64,000 nucleotides of DNA from Cognatundibacterium jejuense (GTDB taxonomy: Bacteria > Pseudomonadota > Gammaproteobacteria > Burkholderiales > Burkholderiaceae_D), in contig NZ_JACOFV010000002.1 in assembly GCF_014284255.1 (NCBI RefSeq), positions 186,001-250,000 of the forward strand. Direction: 5' to 3'. A model generated the notes under the pieces. It worked only from the letters and a program-made list of their open reading frames with translations, was not told where the DNA came from and did not search any database. Shown here piece by piece: positions 19,782 to 29,180 of the stretch; positions within the stretch are counted from its first letter, which is position 1, and the number at the start of each line of letters is the position of its first letter. A program made the translations under genes and the position numbers.

Positions 19782-22226
19782 ATGGCAGCAATTGGATTGA
19801 ACCTGTTCAGGCTGATCAAACATCTGACTCTCGTACTCGCATTGTTGCTTTGTAGCGACGGCTTTGCCAGCCCAGTACAAACTGATGCCGTCTGTGGCAA
19901 GGCGTCCGAGCTCATTCATATTCCCGGAAATGAGGCTGCCTGGACGCCGGGTTTGGGTAAATTACGCCTGCAAAAGGTGTGCTGGCTCAGAATCGAACGC
20001 CCACTTCCAAAAGATGAGCTACTGAGTTTTAAAAGTGTGTGGATTGATATTGCGCTCTTTGACAAACAAGGAAAGTTGTTAGGCAATGCCGCGCACAACG
20101 GCGAAAAATTAAACGCTTTTGTGAGTGCAAATCGCATCAGCTTTATTGTGCAAGATGCTGCATATCCAATTTATGCGCGAGCTACGGTATCACCATCCAC
20201 CTCGTTTTATGACGAAATCGACGTTGCCGGAATGACCCTCGATCAAATCAGCTTGCAAGCCCGTAAAGCAGAAAATACCAGCGTTGCTCAGTCGGCAGTG
20301 TTACTCGGTTTTGCACTAATTATGTTGGCGTTTGGTTTGTTTTTACGCGACATAAATTATGGACTATTTGCACTATTCGCATTTTTACAGGCGGCTTACA
20401 TTATATTCGGCGATGGACTTATCTTTTCTATGTCGAATATGCCGATCTGGTTTCCACGTTTATTTGCGTTCACAACGTGGCCGGCCATGGCGGTGCTGTC
20501 TATTATTGTAACTAGAATTGGGGGTTTTAAAGAGCACAGCCCATTTCTTCAGCGTTGCATGCAATTAATGGCCGTTGCTTATTTGGCGCTCGTGCCAATG
20601 TCGTTTTTCGAAGCATTTCTAACAGTAAAAACTGTACTTTTACAAGATTACATCGCTCTTTTCTGGTATCCCATTGCAATAGCCGGATTATTCCGCGCAA
20701 TCCGCAATCATCACAAAGGTACTCCTCTGATAACACTGGGAATATTACCGATTTCTATTTTGTGGTGGCCTATTGCCATTATTAATACACAACCTAAGAG
20801 TTGGGGCTGGCGTGTTGAAGCTCCATCAGGAACAACTCTAGACGTTATCCAAAATTTATTCCTTCCTACCCTTTTGTGTATCAGCTTAGCGTACCGCACA
20901 TTTGTCTTACATAATGAAGCAATACGCATCGCCCGTGAAGACCAGCTTACGGGTCTGGCTAATCGTGAACGTTTAGCAGTTCAGGGCGAAGCTATGCTAA
21001 AGAACAATCTACATCCTTACATTGCGGTGGTCGCCCTGAACGTCGACCGCTTTAAAGCCATCAATGAGGCTCTGGGGCACGATATTGGTGACGCAGCACT
21101 AGTCGAGGTCGGGCATCGCTTGTCATCTATTCCCAACACGGTGGTTGGCCGTAGTCAGTCGGATCAGTTTTTTATTATCTGGATCGATATACACACAATT
21201 GACGAGTTGCAACGGCATTTGAAAGAAAAATTCTTCTCTCCAATTTCCGTAAATCAACAGACGATTGATATATCGCTGTCCGCTGGTGTTAGTCTGCAAA
21301 CCAATATCAGCATGCAAAAGCATATGCATTGTGCAGAAATCGCCCTCAACGCGGCGCGCGCGTCTAAAAGTGGTTGGGAAGTGTACCGACCCGACATGGA
21401 GACCAATAAGTTGGGTGATCTGAGTCTGTTATCCGAATTACGGATGGCGATACAACAGAATCACTTACGGATCTTCTTGCAACCAAAAGTAAGAGTCAGA
21501 GATGGTGCGGTGGTTTGTGCTGAAGCACTAGTACGCTGGCAGCATCCTACGCGCGGTATGATTCCACCGTATCAGTTCATCCCTTTTGCGGAACACACGG
21601 GCCACATTAGCGCCATCACTGTCTGGATGTTAAAAGAAGCAATGCAACTGGTCGCGGAATGGAGAGCAGCAGGTGACCCCATACAAATTTCGATCAATTT
21701 ATCGGCATTTGATTTGCGCAATCATAATATCGTTTCGATCATTGAAACTTTGCGTGAATCCAATAATGCCTCTGCCGAAGATATTCGTCTGGAAGTCACA
21801 GAAAGTAGCGTCATGAGTGATGCCAATACGGCCATCATCGTACTGGATCACCTACGTTCCCTCGGCTATTCGATTGCGCTTGATGATTTTGGGACAGGCT
21901 ATTCCTCACTTGCTTATCTGCAAAAAATGCCAGTATCCGAATTAAAAATTGATCGGGCGTTTGTCGCCAATGTCAAACCAGACACGGATGCATCATTACT
22001 TTTGTTATCGACCATAGAATTGGGGCAACGTCTCAAACTTCATACCGTCGCAGAAGGTGTTGAAACAATGGAAGAGTGGGAACTGGTGAAGCAGTTTGGG
22101 TGTGATTATGTACAAGGATGGTATGCAGCCAAACCTATGCCGGTCAGCGAATTTATCCAATGGCGAAGATTGAATAATCCATTTAATTACCTGCAGCCAA
22201 TTAAATTGGTACCAGAAAAAGTGTGA
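19782..22226 (+). CDS. 7TM membrane sensor with degenerate GGDEF and intact EAL domain
   Basis: Predicted c-di-GMP phosphodiesterase of 814 residues. A signal peptide (about 1-29) precedes a periplasmic beta-rich domain and about seven membrane helices (about 165-375), the 7TMR-DISM layout. The GGDEF domain (from about 386) has SQSDQ in place of GGDEF near residue 457 and no RxxD inhibitory site, so cyclase activity should be lost; such domains often become GTP sensors. The EAL domain from about 579 keeps EALVRW, NLS, EVTE, DDFGTGYSSL, KIDR, AEGVE and Q residues, so phosphodiesterase activity is expected. Confidence 0.92.
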   Translation: MAAIGLNLFRLIKHLTLVLALLLCSDGFASPVQTDAVCGKASELIHIPGNEAAWTPGLGKLRLQKVCWLRIERPLPKDELLSFKSVWIDIALFDKQGKLLGNAAHNGEKLNAFVSANRISFIVQDAAYPIYARATVSPSTSFYDEIDVAGMTLDQISLQARKAENTSVAQSAVLLGFALIMLAFGLFLRDINYGLFALFAFLQAAYIIFGDGLIFSMSNMPIWFPRLFAFTTWPAMAVLSIIVTRIGGFKEHSPFLQRCMQLMAVAYLALVPMSFFEAFLTVKTVLLQDYIALFWYPIAIAGLFRAIRNHHKGTPLITLGILPISILWWPIAIINTQPKSWGWRVEAPSGTTLDVIQNLFLPTLLCISLAYRTFVLHNEAIRIAREDQLTGLANRERLAVQGEAMLKNNLHPYIAVVALNVDRFKAINEALGHDIGDAALVEVGHRLSSIPNTVVGRSQSDQFFIIWIDIHTIDELQRHLKEKFFSPISVNQQTIDISLSAGVSLQTNISMQKHMHCAEIALNAARASKSGWEVYRPDMETNKLGDLSLLSELRMAIQQNHLRIFLQPKVRVRDGAVVCAEALVRWQHPTRGMIPPYQFIPFAEHTGHISAITVWMLKEAMQLVAEWRAAGDPIQISINLSAFDLRNHNIVSIIETLRESNNASAEDIRLEVTESSVMSDANTAIIVLDHLRSLGYSIALDDFGTGYSSLAYLQKMPVSELKIDRAFVANVKPDTDASLLLLSTIELGQRLKLHTVAEGVETMEEWELVKQFGCDYVQGWYAAKPMPVSEFIQWRRLNNPFNYLQPIKLVPEKV

Positions 22227-22365
22227 GATAAAAAAATGGCGTCCAGGCGCATAGTTTGAAACAAATATCAGCATTTAACGCATTGATTTTATTCCAACAT
22301 CAGCTAAGATAATGTCGCCGTTGTAGTTAAGTTTAATGAATCGATTCACCAACCAGGAGAGCACG

Positions 22366-22584
22366 ATGTCTATTCAACACAAAGTACCCGGTGTGCCAGA
22401 TGGCGGCGCGGATGAAAGTAATCTCACTTCAGGTATGCCAGGTAATGGCTCAGAAGAAAGCAATCTGACATCAGGGATGCCAGGCAATGGCGCAGAAGAG
22501 AACAATCTGACATCTGGAATGCCGGGCAACGGCTCAGGAGAAACTAATCTAACTTCTGGCATGCCAGGAAATGGTAACGGATAG
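22366..22584 (+). CDS. Small tandem-repeat protein, four 14-residue units
   Basis: A 72-residue protein starting at the ATG at 22366, with the Shine-Dalgarno AGGAGA 5 bp upstream. An in-frame upstream ATG (22336) is rejected. After MSIQHKVP the whole protein is a tandem repeat with period 14 residues (42 bp): consensus GMPGNGSEESNLTS, the first unit diverged (GVPDGGADESNLTS), ending in a partial unit. It is acidic and rich in Gly, Asn and Ser, with no Cys, signal peptide or membrane segment, and is probably disordered. It has its own terminator. I know no function. A multi-copy peptide precursor, a surface-bound or stress protein are guesses. Confidence 0.75.
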   Translation: MSIQHKVPGVPDGGADESNLTSGMPGNGSEESNLTSGMPGNGAEENNLTSGMPGNGSGETNLTSGMPGNGNG

Positions 22585-22620
22585 AAGACCAGAGACATCA
22601 ATGAATACGCAGTATAAATA

Positions 22621-22653
22621 AAAAAACGGAGCCCAAATAGCTCCGTTTTTTTT
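22621..22653. terminator. Bidirectional intrinsic terminator
   Basis: Stem AAAAAACGGAGC/GCTCCGTTTTTT with a 7-nt loop, with A and T tracts on both sides. On the plus strand it ends the repeat-protein gene, on the minus strand the enoyl-CoA hydratase gene. Confidence 0.9.
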
Positions 22654-22667
22654 ATTAACGTCAGTAT

Positions 22668-23447
22668 TTAATTGAACTGACTAAAGTCTGGCTTACGCTT
22701 TTGAAAAAATGCCATAAAAGCTTCACGTGCTTCTGGAGCATTGAGCATCGCTGCAAAGTGCTGATTTTCTTCTGCCATTTTTGTGACAATTGCTTGTGGC
22801 TGAATTCCTTTCATCAAACGTTTGGTAGTGCGAATTGAAGCGGCTGGCAATGCAACCAATTTGGCAGCGATTTGCTTGGCGTAGGGCACTAATTCTTCTA
22901 ACGGTAATACCTTGTTCACAAAACCCATTTCAAACGCTTCTTGCGCAGTAAACGGTTCTCCGAGCATGAGCTTTTCAGCTGCGCGTTGATAACCAACAAT
23001 TTGCTGAAATACCATGCTGGAAGCAAATTCGGGGCATAGACCCAATTGTGTGAATGGCATAGACAGCTTGGCATTGTCCGCCAGATAAATCAGATCACAA
23101 TGCATGAGCAAAGTCGTACCGATACCAACCGCTGCGCCGGACACAGCCGCAATCACAGGCTTGCCTGAATCATTTAATGCCTGCATAAATTGATAGACTG
23201 GCGGAATGCTGTCTGGATTAGCAAGGCTGCCAGCGTTTTTCATGAAATCTTCGAGATCATTGCCTGCGGTAAAAATTTCTGGCTTACCAGTGATCAGGAT
23301 GGCGCGCACGGCGGCGTCTGTTTCAGCTTCACGCAAGGCATCAGCCATCGCCTGATACATGGCGGCAGTAATTGCATTTTTCTTTTCAGGACGATTAAAG
23401 CTGATCGTCAGAACGCCATTTTCTTTGTGGGTCAGGATATCTGTCAT
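22668..23447 (-). CDS. Enoyl-CoA hydratase/isomerase family protein
   Basis: Crotonase-fold enzyme, 259 residues, acting on 2-enoyl-CoA in beta-oxidation or a related acyl-CoA pathway. FTAGNDLEDFM contains the CoA-binding and oxyanion-hole segment, and AVSGAAVGIGTTLLMHCDLIY the second oxyanion region. The catalytic Glu position reads LGLCPEFASSM. The start is the ATG at 23447 (MTDILTHKENG) with AGAGAG upstream; the frame extends 12 codons further. It is separately terminated at both ends, so it is likely its own unit beside the fad operon. The exact substrate is unknown. Confidence 0.88.
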   Translation of the reverse strand: MTDILTHKENGVLTISFNRPEKKNAITAAMYQAMADALREAETDAAVRAILITGKPEIFTAGNDLEDFMKNAGSLANPDSIPPVYQFMQALNDSGKPVIAAVSGAAVGIGTTLLMHCDLIYLADNAKLSMPFTQLGLCPEFASSMVFQQIVGYQRAAEKLMLGEPFTAQEAFEMGFVNKVLPLEELVPYAKQIAAKLVALPAASIRTTKRLMKGIQPQAIVTKMAEENQHFAAMLNAPEAREAFMAFFQKRKPDFSQFN

Positions 23448-23546
23448 GTGTGTCTCTCTTTGTCCTAGGACTATATTCTTCAATCATGTGCAAACAAGTC
23501 GCTATTGTAACTCGTGAACAAGACCTATTTTCATTGTCGTATTTGT

Positions 23547-23579
23547 AAAAAAACCGCACAAAATATGTGCGGTTTTTTT
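23547..23579. terminator. Intrinsic terminator of the fad operon
   Basis: Stem AAAACCGCACA/TGTGCGGTTTT around AAATA, with seven A residues on one side and seven T on the other. It lies 16 bp past the thiolase stop on the minus strand and would also stop plus-strand transcripts. Confidence 0.9.
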
Positions 23580-23595
23580 GGGCTAGTAAGGCAAA

Positions 23596-24792
23596 TTACA
23601 TGCGTTCAAAAATACCAGCAGCGCCCATACCTGTACCTACGCACATCGTCACCATACCGTATTTCAGGTTATTGCGATGCAAAGCGTGGATAGTGGTCGC
23701 GGAGCGAATTGCGCCTGTTGCGCCCAGTGGATGACCCAGAGCAATCGCGCCGCCCATCGGATTCACCTTTGCTGGATCGAGACCCAGATCTTGTACCACT
23801 GCCAGAGACTGCGCCGCAAACGCTTCGTTCAGTTCGAACCAGTCGATCTGATCTTGCGTAATACCTGCTGCGCGACATGCAGCCGGAATCGCTTCTTTAG
23901 GACCGATACCCATGATTTCTGGTGGTACGCCACGGACTGCGAAGGAAGCGAAACGCGCCAATGGTGTCAGGTTGAATTGCTTCAGGATTTTTTCGCTGAC
24001 CAGTATCAATGCGCCTGCACCGTCAGAAGTTTGCGAGCTGTTACCAGCAGTCACACTACCTTTGGCAGCAAACACGGCTTTGAGCTTCGCCAGGCCCTCT
24101 AAAGAGGTATCTGGACGTGCGCCTTCGTCGCGAGTCACTGTACGAGTTTTGAGTTCGATTTCGCCAGTCAGCAAGTTAGGTACGCGGTCGATGATGTCAA
24201 CAGACGTTGTTTCTGCATCGAAGTAGCCAGCATTTTGCGCAGCGATTGCACGTTGGTGCGATTGCAAAGCAAATGCATCTTGCGCTTCACGGGATACTTT
24301 CCATTGTTGCGCGACTTTTTCAGCAGTTAAACCCATACCGTAGGCCATGCCGACGTTTTCGTCTTGCAGAATCGCCATGTTCATCGATGGGTTGCTACCC
24401 ATCATTGGCACCATAGACATCGATTCAACACCGCCAGCGATCATCACATCAGCCTGACCAACACGAATGCGGTCAGCAGCCATCGCCACAGCAGTGATGC
24501 CGGATGCGCAATAGCGGTTGATTGTTACGCCACCGATAGTGTTTGGCAGACCAGCCAGCAATACGCCCATACGCGCCAGATTCAGACCTTGTGCACCTTC
24601 TGGGAAAGAGCAACCGATGATCGCATCTTCAACCAGTTTTGGATCGAGGTTAGGCACTTGTGCCAGCGCTGATTGCATGACACGTACCAGCAAGTCATCT
24701 GGACGTGTGTTGCGGAACATACCGCGACCAGATTTACCGATCGGTGTACGAGTAGCAGAGACGATATACGCGTCTTGAAGTTGTTTAGTCAT
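23596..24792 (-). CDS. Acetyl-CoA C-acyltransferase (3-ketoacyl-CoA thiolase)
   Basis: Thiolase catalysing the last step of fatty-acid beta-oxidation, cleaving 3-ketoacyl-CoA with CoA. The 398-residue protein has the nucleophilic Cys in NRYCASG (near residue 94), the GHPLGATGA histidine motif and the C-terminal CVGTGMGAAG motif with the second catalytic Cys. It lies 14 bp downstream of the fused dehydrogenase/hydratase gene, the usual two-subunit trifunctional arrangement. FadA or FadI type cannot be decided from sequence alone. Confidence 0.95.
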   Translation of the reverse strand: MTKQLQDAYIVSATRTPIGKSGRGMFRNTRPDDLLVRVMQSALAQVPNLDPKLVEDAIIGCSFPEGAQGLNLARMGVLLAGLPNTIGGVTINRYCASGITAVAMAADRIRVGQADVMIAGGVESMSMVPMMGSNPSMNMAILQDENVGMAYGMGLTAEKVAQQWKVSREAQDAFALQSHQRAIAAQNAGYFDAETTSVDIIDRVPNLLTGEIELKTRTVTRDEGARPDTSLEGLAKLKAVFAAKGSVTAGNSSQTSDGAGALILVSEKILKQFNLTPLARFASFAVRGVPPEIMGIGPKEAIPAACRAAGITQDQIDWFELNEAFAAQSLAVVQDLGLDPAKVNPMGGAIALGHPLGATGAIRSATTIHALHRNNLKYGMVTMCVGTGMGAAGIFERM

Positions 24793-24806
24793 GTTATGTA
24801 CTCCGA

Positions 24807-27221
24807 TTAGTTACGTACTGGCTTGCCAGTTTGCATCATGCCCATGATGCGCTCTTGTGTTTTTGGATGGTTCAGCAATTCCATAAACGCTTTACGCTCC
24901 ATGTCGAGCAACCATTGTTCGCTGACCAGGCTGCCATTGTCGATGTCGCCACCGCAAACAACTTCTGCAATCATTTTGCCGAGTTTGTAATCGTGGGCAG
25001 AAATAAAGCCACCGTCACGCATATTGATCAATTGCGCAGAAATCGTCGCAATACCATGACGACCAGTCACCGGTACCAGTTTCTTCATTGGTGCACGATA
25101 ACCAGCGTCAAACATGGCGCGGGCTTCTACTTTTGCTACATGCAACAACTCGTATGGGTTGAATACAATCACATCGTTCTCGGACAGGTAACCCATTTTC
25201 TTCGCTTCGAGCGCAGATTTGGAAACGGCTGCTGTCGCTGCGTTCATGAAGTAGTTTTTCAGGAACTGCAACAAATCAGTACCTTTGGCATCCGCTGCTG
25301 CGCGAACTGCCGCTTCTTTCAAACCACCACCACCAGGAACCAGGCCAACACCCACTTCAACCAAACCAATGTAGGATTCGATCGATGCCACGCGTTTTGC
25401 TGCGTGCATCAACAATTCGCAACCGCCGCCCAATGCCAGACCAGAAACCGCTGCCACGACTGGGATATTCGCGTATTTCAATGCCTGATGTGCGTCTTGC
25501 AAACGTGAGATTGCTGGTTCGATCGCTTTCACGCCACCGGACATAAACAATGGCAACATCGCTTGCAAATCAGCGCCAGCAGAGAATGCGCCACCGTCTG
25601 CAGCGTCAGCACTCCAGATGACCAGACCTTTGTAATTTTTCTCGGCTTCGGCAATCGCTTTTTCCATGCCTTCGATCACGCCAGGGCCAATCACGTGCAT
25701 CTTGGTTTTCAAGGACAAAATCAGCACGTCATCACGTTGTGCTTCTGTACCTTGATGCCAGATGCGGACAGACTCATCTTCAAAGAAGGTTGTGCCAGCG
25801 TTTGCGCCAGTCGCTTCACCCGTACCCAGAACTGGTGCACGGAACGCCTGACGGTCGTAAACCGCCAGATTGGAGCGTGGAACAAATGTGGATTTGCTTG
25901 CGGACCAGGAACCTGCGGAGGTATGTACACCACCGTTTTGCGCAACAGCACTGTCAAATACCCAGCTTGGCAATGGTGTATTGCACAATGCTTTACCAGC
26001 GTCGATATCTTCTTTCACCCAGTTAGCGACTTCAGCCCAACCTGATGCTTGCCATGTTTCGAATGGACCAACATTCCAGCCAAAACCCCAGCGCATCGCG
26101 AAATCGATGTCACGTGCGTTGTCAGCAATCGTTGCGCCATGAACGGCGATGTAATGGAACGCGTCACGGAAAATCGCCCACAAGAATTGCGCTTGTACGT
26201 GCGTCGATTCACGCAAAGTCTTCATTTTCTTGACTGGGTCTTTTTCTTTCAACATACGTGCAACGACGTCGTCAGCTTTAGCACCGCCAGTCACGTATTG
26301 CGCTGTCGCGAAGTCCAGACGTTGAATGTCTTTACCTACTTTTTTGTAGAAACCTGCGCCAGTTTTAGAACCTAATGCACCTGCTGCAACCAATTTCGCC
26401 AAGACGTCAGGTGTTTTGTAGACCGCAAAGAAAGGATCGTCCGCCAGATTGTCTTGCATGGTTTTGATTACATGACCCATGGTGTCGAGACCAACCACGT
26501 CTGCAGTACGGAAAGTACCAGAAGAAGCGCGACCCAGCTTTTTACCGGTCAGGTCATCCACAACGTCCACTGTCAAACCGAATTTTTCAGCTTCATGGAT
26601 CGTCGCCAGCATACCGAAAATACCAACGCGGTTAGCGATGAAGTTCGGTGTATCTTTTGCACGAACAACGCCTTTACCCAAAGAGGTAGTCAGGAAGCCT
26701 TCGAGTTGATCGATGATTTCTGGGCGAGTTGCTACGGTTGGGATTAATTCAACCAAGTGCATGTAGCGTGGTGGATTGAAGAAGTGAACGCCGCAGAAAC
26801 GTGCTTTCAATTCAGCATCAAAGCCGTCAGACAATGCCGTGATGGACAGACCGGAAGTGTTCGACGCAAAAATCGCATTTGGCGCGATGTGCGGAGCAAC
26901 TTTTTTGTACAGGTCATGTTTCCAGTCCATGCGTTCAGCGATCGCTTCGATAATCAGATCGCAACCAGCCAGCACGTCCAGATTGTCTTCGTAGTTAGCA
27001 ACTTCGATCAACGCAGCATCATCTTTATTGCCGAGCGGTGCTGGATTGAGTTTTTTCAGGTTTTCGATAGCACGCAAAACGATGCCGTTTTTTGGACCTT
27101 CTTTTGCTGGCAAGTCGAACAGAACGACAGGTACTTTAGCATTAATGCAATGCGCAGCAATTTGCGCACCCATCACGCCGGCGCCGAGCACGGCGACTTT
27201 TTTTACGATGAAATTGGTCAT
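24807..27221 (-). CDS. 3-hydroxyacyl-CoA dehydrogenase / enoyl-CoA hydratase fusion (FadN/FadB-like)
   Basis: Multifunctional beta-oxidation enzyme, 804 residues. The NAD-binding 3-hydroxyacyl-CoA dehydrogenase domain comes first (GAGVMGAQIAAHC near residues 14-26, then the C-terminal dehydrogenase domains to about 450). The crotonase domain comes last (ALGGGCELLMHA and VGLVPGGGG, about 480-700). This order is the reverse of E. coli FadB and matches the FadN-type protein of Bacillus and many betaproteobacteria. AAGGA precedes the ATG. It is probably cotranscribed with the thiolase. Confidence 0.93.
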   Translation of the reverse strand: MTNFIVKKVAVLGAGVMGAQIAAHCINAKVPVVLFDLPAKEGPKNGIVLRAIENLKKLNPAPLGNKDDAALIEVANYEDNLDVLAGCDLIIEAIAERMDWKHDLYKKVAPHIAPNAIFASNTSGLSITALSDGFDAELKARFCGVHFFNPPRYMHLVELIPTVATRPEIIDQLEGFLTTSLGKGVVRAKDTPNFIANRVGIFGMLATIHEAEKFGLTVDVVDDLTGKKLGRASSGTFRTADVVGLDTMGHVIKTMQDNLADDPFFAVYKTPDVLAKLVAAGALGSKTGAGFYKKVGKDIQRLDFATAQYVTGGAKADDVVARMLKEKDPVKKMKTLRESTHVQAQFLWAIFRDAFHYIAVHGATIADNARDIDFAMRWGFGWNVGPFETWQASGWAEVANWVKEDIDAGKALCNTPLPSWVFDSAVAQNGGVHTSAGSWSASKSTFVPRSNLAVYDRQAFRAPVLGTGEATGANAGTTFFEDESVRIWHQGTEAQRDDVLILSLKTKMHVIGPGVIEGMEKAIAEAEKNYKGLVIWSADAADGGAFSAGADLQAMLPLFMSGGVKAIEPAISRLQDAHQALKYANIPVVAAVSGLALGGGCELLMHAAKRVASIESYIGLVEVGVGLVPGGGGLKEAAVRAAADAKGTDLLQFLKNYFMNAATAAVSKSALEAKKMGYLSENDVIVFNPYELLHVAKVEARAMFDAGYRAPMKKLVPVTGRHGIATISAQLINMRDGGFISAHDYKLGKMIAEVVCGGDIDNGSLVSEQWLLDMERKAFMELLNHPKTQERIMGMMQTGKPVRN

Positions 27222-27239
27222 GGCTTTTCCTTGTTTTAG

Positions 27240-27304
27240 TCTCAGGCGCCCAGGAAACGCTATGCGCTCCTGTCAGCCTGAGAGTCAAGGTGCGCAAGCG
27301 CACC
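27240..27304. repeat. Two adjacent palindromes, REP-like, between fad genes
   Basis: The first inverted repeat has arms TCTCAGGC (27240-27247) and GCCTGAGA (27276-27283), with an inner CAGGA/TCCTG pair. The second is the perfect palindrome GGTGCGC-AA-GCGCACC (27289-27304). Neither is followed by a T-tract. The second, in the context TAGGGTGCGC on the minus strand, resembles short palindromes often dispersed in proteobacterial intergenic regions. It may also fold in the mRNA between the acyl-CoA dehydrogenase and the next gene. Confidence 0.55.
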
Positions 27305-27319
27305 CTACGGTTACTTACA

Positions 27320-29110
27320 TCAGAACAAATCAGCTTCGAGGGACAGCAAATTGGCAGAGCCAGAACGTGCCTGACGAATCAACATCGCTGTTTCTGGGTA
27401 CAAACGTGCAAAGTAGAAACGAGCAGTCGCTAATTTTGCTTTGTAGAATGTATCGCCAGATGCTTCTTTTTCAAGTGCAATTTTTGCCATTTGAGCAAAG
27501 AAATAGCTGTACACCATATGTCCGACAACGCGCAGGTAAGGAACGGCCGCAGCGCCCACTTCGTCAGGATTCTGGAATGCTTTCATACCAATTTCCATGG
27601 TCAACTTAGTGACTTTGTCGCCTAATTCAGCCAATGGTGTAACGAATTCAGACATCGCTTCATTAGTGCCATTCGCCTCGACGAAGGCTTGTACTTTGGC
27701 GCCAAATTTACGCAGCTTTGCACCGTTGTCCATCAAGATCTTACGGCCTAACAAATCCAGCGACTGCACAGTGTTTGTACCTTCGTAAATCATGTTGATA
27801 CGCGCGTCACGAACATATTGTTCCATGCCCCATTCAGCGATAAAGCCATGGCCGCCATAAACTTGCAGACATTCAGAAGTTGCTGTCCATGCATTGTCAG
27901 TGATAAAGGCTTTGATCACTGGTGTCAGTAACGCAACTTCATCAGCGCAATCTTTGCGAACTTGTTCATCAGGGTGATTCAATTCTTTATCCAGTTGCAG
28001 AGCAACGTAGGAACAGAAAGCACGTGCACCTTCAGCGTACGCTTTTGCTGTCAACAACATGCGACGTACGTCAGCGTGAACGATAATCGGATCAGCTGGT
28101 TTTTCTGGTGCTTTAGGACCAGACAAGCTGCGCATCTGGATACGGTCTTTTGCATAGACCAACGCGTTTTGGTAAGCCACTTCAGTCAGACCCAGACCTT
28201 GCATACCAACACCCAGACGTGCTGCGTTCATGAACACGAACATCGCATTCAGGCCTTTGTGCGGGCCACCAATCAACCAGCCAGTCGCGCCATCCAGATT
28301 CATCTGGCATGTGGAGTTACCGTGGATGCCCATTTTTTCTTCGATCGCGCCGCAGAAAATCGGGTTGCGTGCACCGTTCGTTCCATCTGCATTTGGCAGG
28401 AACTTAGGAACGATGAACAAGGAAATACCTTTTGAACCTTCTGGTGCGCCTGGCAAACGTGCCAGCACCAGATGGACGATGTTGTCAGACATATCGTGCT
28501 CACCAGCGGAGATGAAAATCTTCGCGCCGTTGATTTTGTAGGTGCCGTCTGCTTGTGGTTCAGCTTTGGAACGCAGCATACCCAAGTCAGTACCGCAATG
28601 TGGCTCAGTCAGGCACATAGTACCTGTCCACTCGCCAGAGATCAGTTTAGGCAAGTACAAGGATTTTTGCTCGTCAGTACCATGCTCATGGATACATTCG
28701 TAAGCACCGTGCGACAAGCCTGGGTACATGGTCCATGCCTGATTCGCAGAATTCATCATTTCGTAGAATGAATTGTTCACGACGAGTGGCAAGCCTTGCC
28801 CGCCGAAATCCGGGTCGCAAGACAATGCAGGCCAGCCCGCTTCTACATATTGTTTGTAGGCTTCTTTAAAGCCTTTTGGTGTGGTGACTGTGTGGTTAGT
28901 CTTGTCGTGATGGCAGCCTTCGCGATCACCAGAATGGTTCAATGGGAACAAGACTTCGGAAGTGAATTTGCCGCCTTCTTCCAGAATTTGGTTGATGATG
29001 TCAGCATCGACGTCAGCATGCTTAGGCAATTGCTTAAGTTCCGATTCAACATTCAATAATTCATGCAACACGAACTGCATATCACGCAATGGAGCGATAT
29101 ATTGACCCAT
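27320..29110 (-). CDS. Acyl-CoA dehydrogenase
   Basis: FAD enzyme for the first beta-oxidation step, 596 residues, of the large type with an extra N-terminal segment and a C-terminal helical domain. It carries MCLTEPHCGTDLG (FAD/substrate loop) and the catalytic-base region MIYEGTNTVQSLDLLGRK, whose Glu is the expected base. It follows the TetR gene by 70 bp and has a strong Shine-Dalgarno (CAGGAG). It probably forms one operon with the downstream hydratase and thiolase genes. Electron transfer flavoprotein genes are not in the window. Confidence 0.94.
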   Translation of the reverse strand: MGQYIAPLRDMQFVLHELLNVESELKQLPKHADVDADIINQILEEGGKFTSEVLFPLNHSGDREGCHHDKTNHTVTTPKGFKEAYKQYVEAGWPALSCDPDFGGQGLPLVVNNSFYEMMNSANQAWTMYPGLSHGAYECIHEHGTDEQKSLYLPKLISGEWTGTMCLTEPHCGTDLGMLRSKAEPQADGTYKINGAKIFISAGEHDMSDNIVHLVLARLPGAPEGSKGISLFIVPKFLPNADGTNGARNPIFCGAIEEKMGIHGNSTCQMNLDGATGWLIGGPHKGLNAMFVFMNAARLGVGMQGLGLTEVAYQNALVYAKDRIQMRSLSGPKAPEKPADPIIVHADVRRMLLTAKAYAEGARAFCSYVALQLDKELNHPDEQVRKDCADEVALLTPVIKAFITDNAWTATSECLQVYGGHGFIAEWGMEQYVRDARINMIYEGTNTVQSLDLLGRKILMDNGAKLRKFGAKVQAFVEANGTNEAMSEFVTPLAELGDKVTKLTMEIGMKAFQNPDEVGAAAVPYLRVVGHMVYSYFFAQMAKIALEKEASGDTFYKAKLATARFYFARLYPETAMLIRQARSGSANLLSLEADLF

Positions 29111-29180
29111 GATTTTCTCCTGACGGCAAAGTTAAACTAGATAAGGAAACAGATATTTCAAAAATAACGACGGCCCTGCA

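Noticed and set aside
12274..22226. Cyclic-di-GMP riboswitch upstream of the c-di-GMP genes
   Set aside because: I looked for the conserved GEMM aptamer segments in the flanking non-coding regions and found none.
24831..25508. 225-codon plus-strand frame opposite the fused beta-oxidation gene
   Set aside because: Antisense to a gene with full catalytic motifs. The product is rich in Cys, His and Gln as expected from the mirror of conserved codons.
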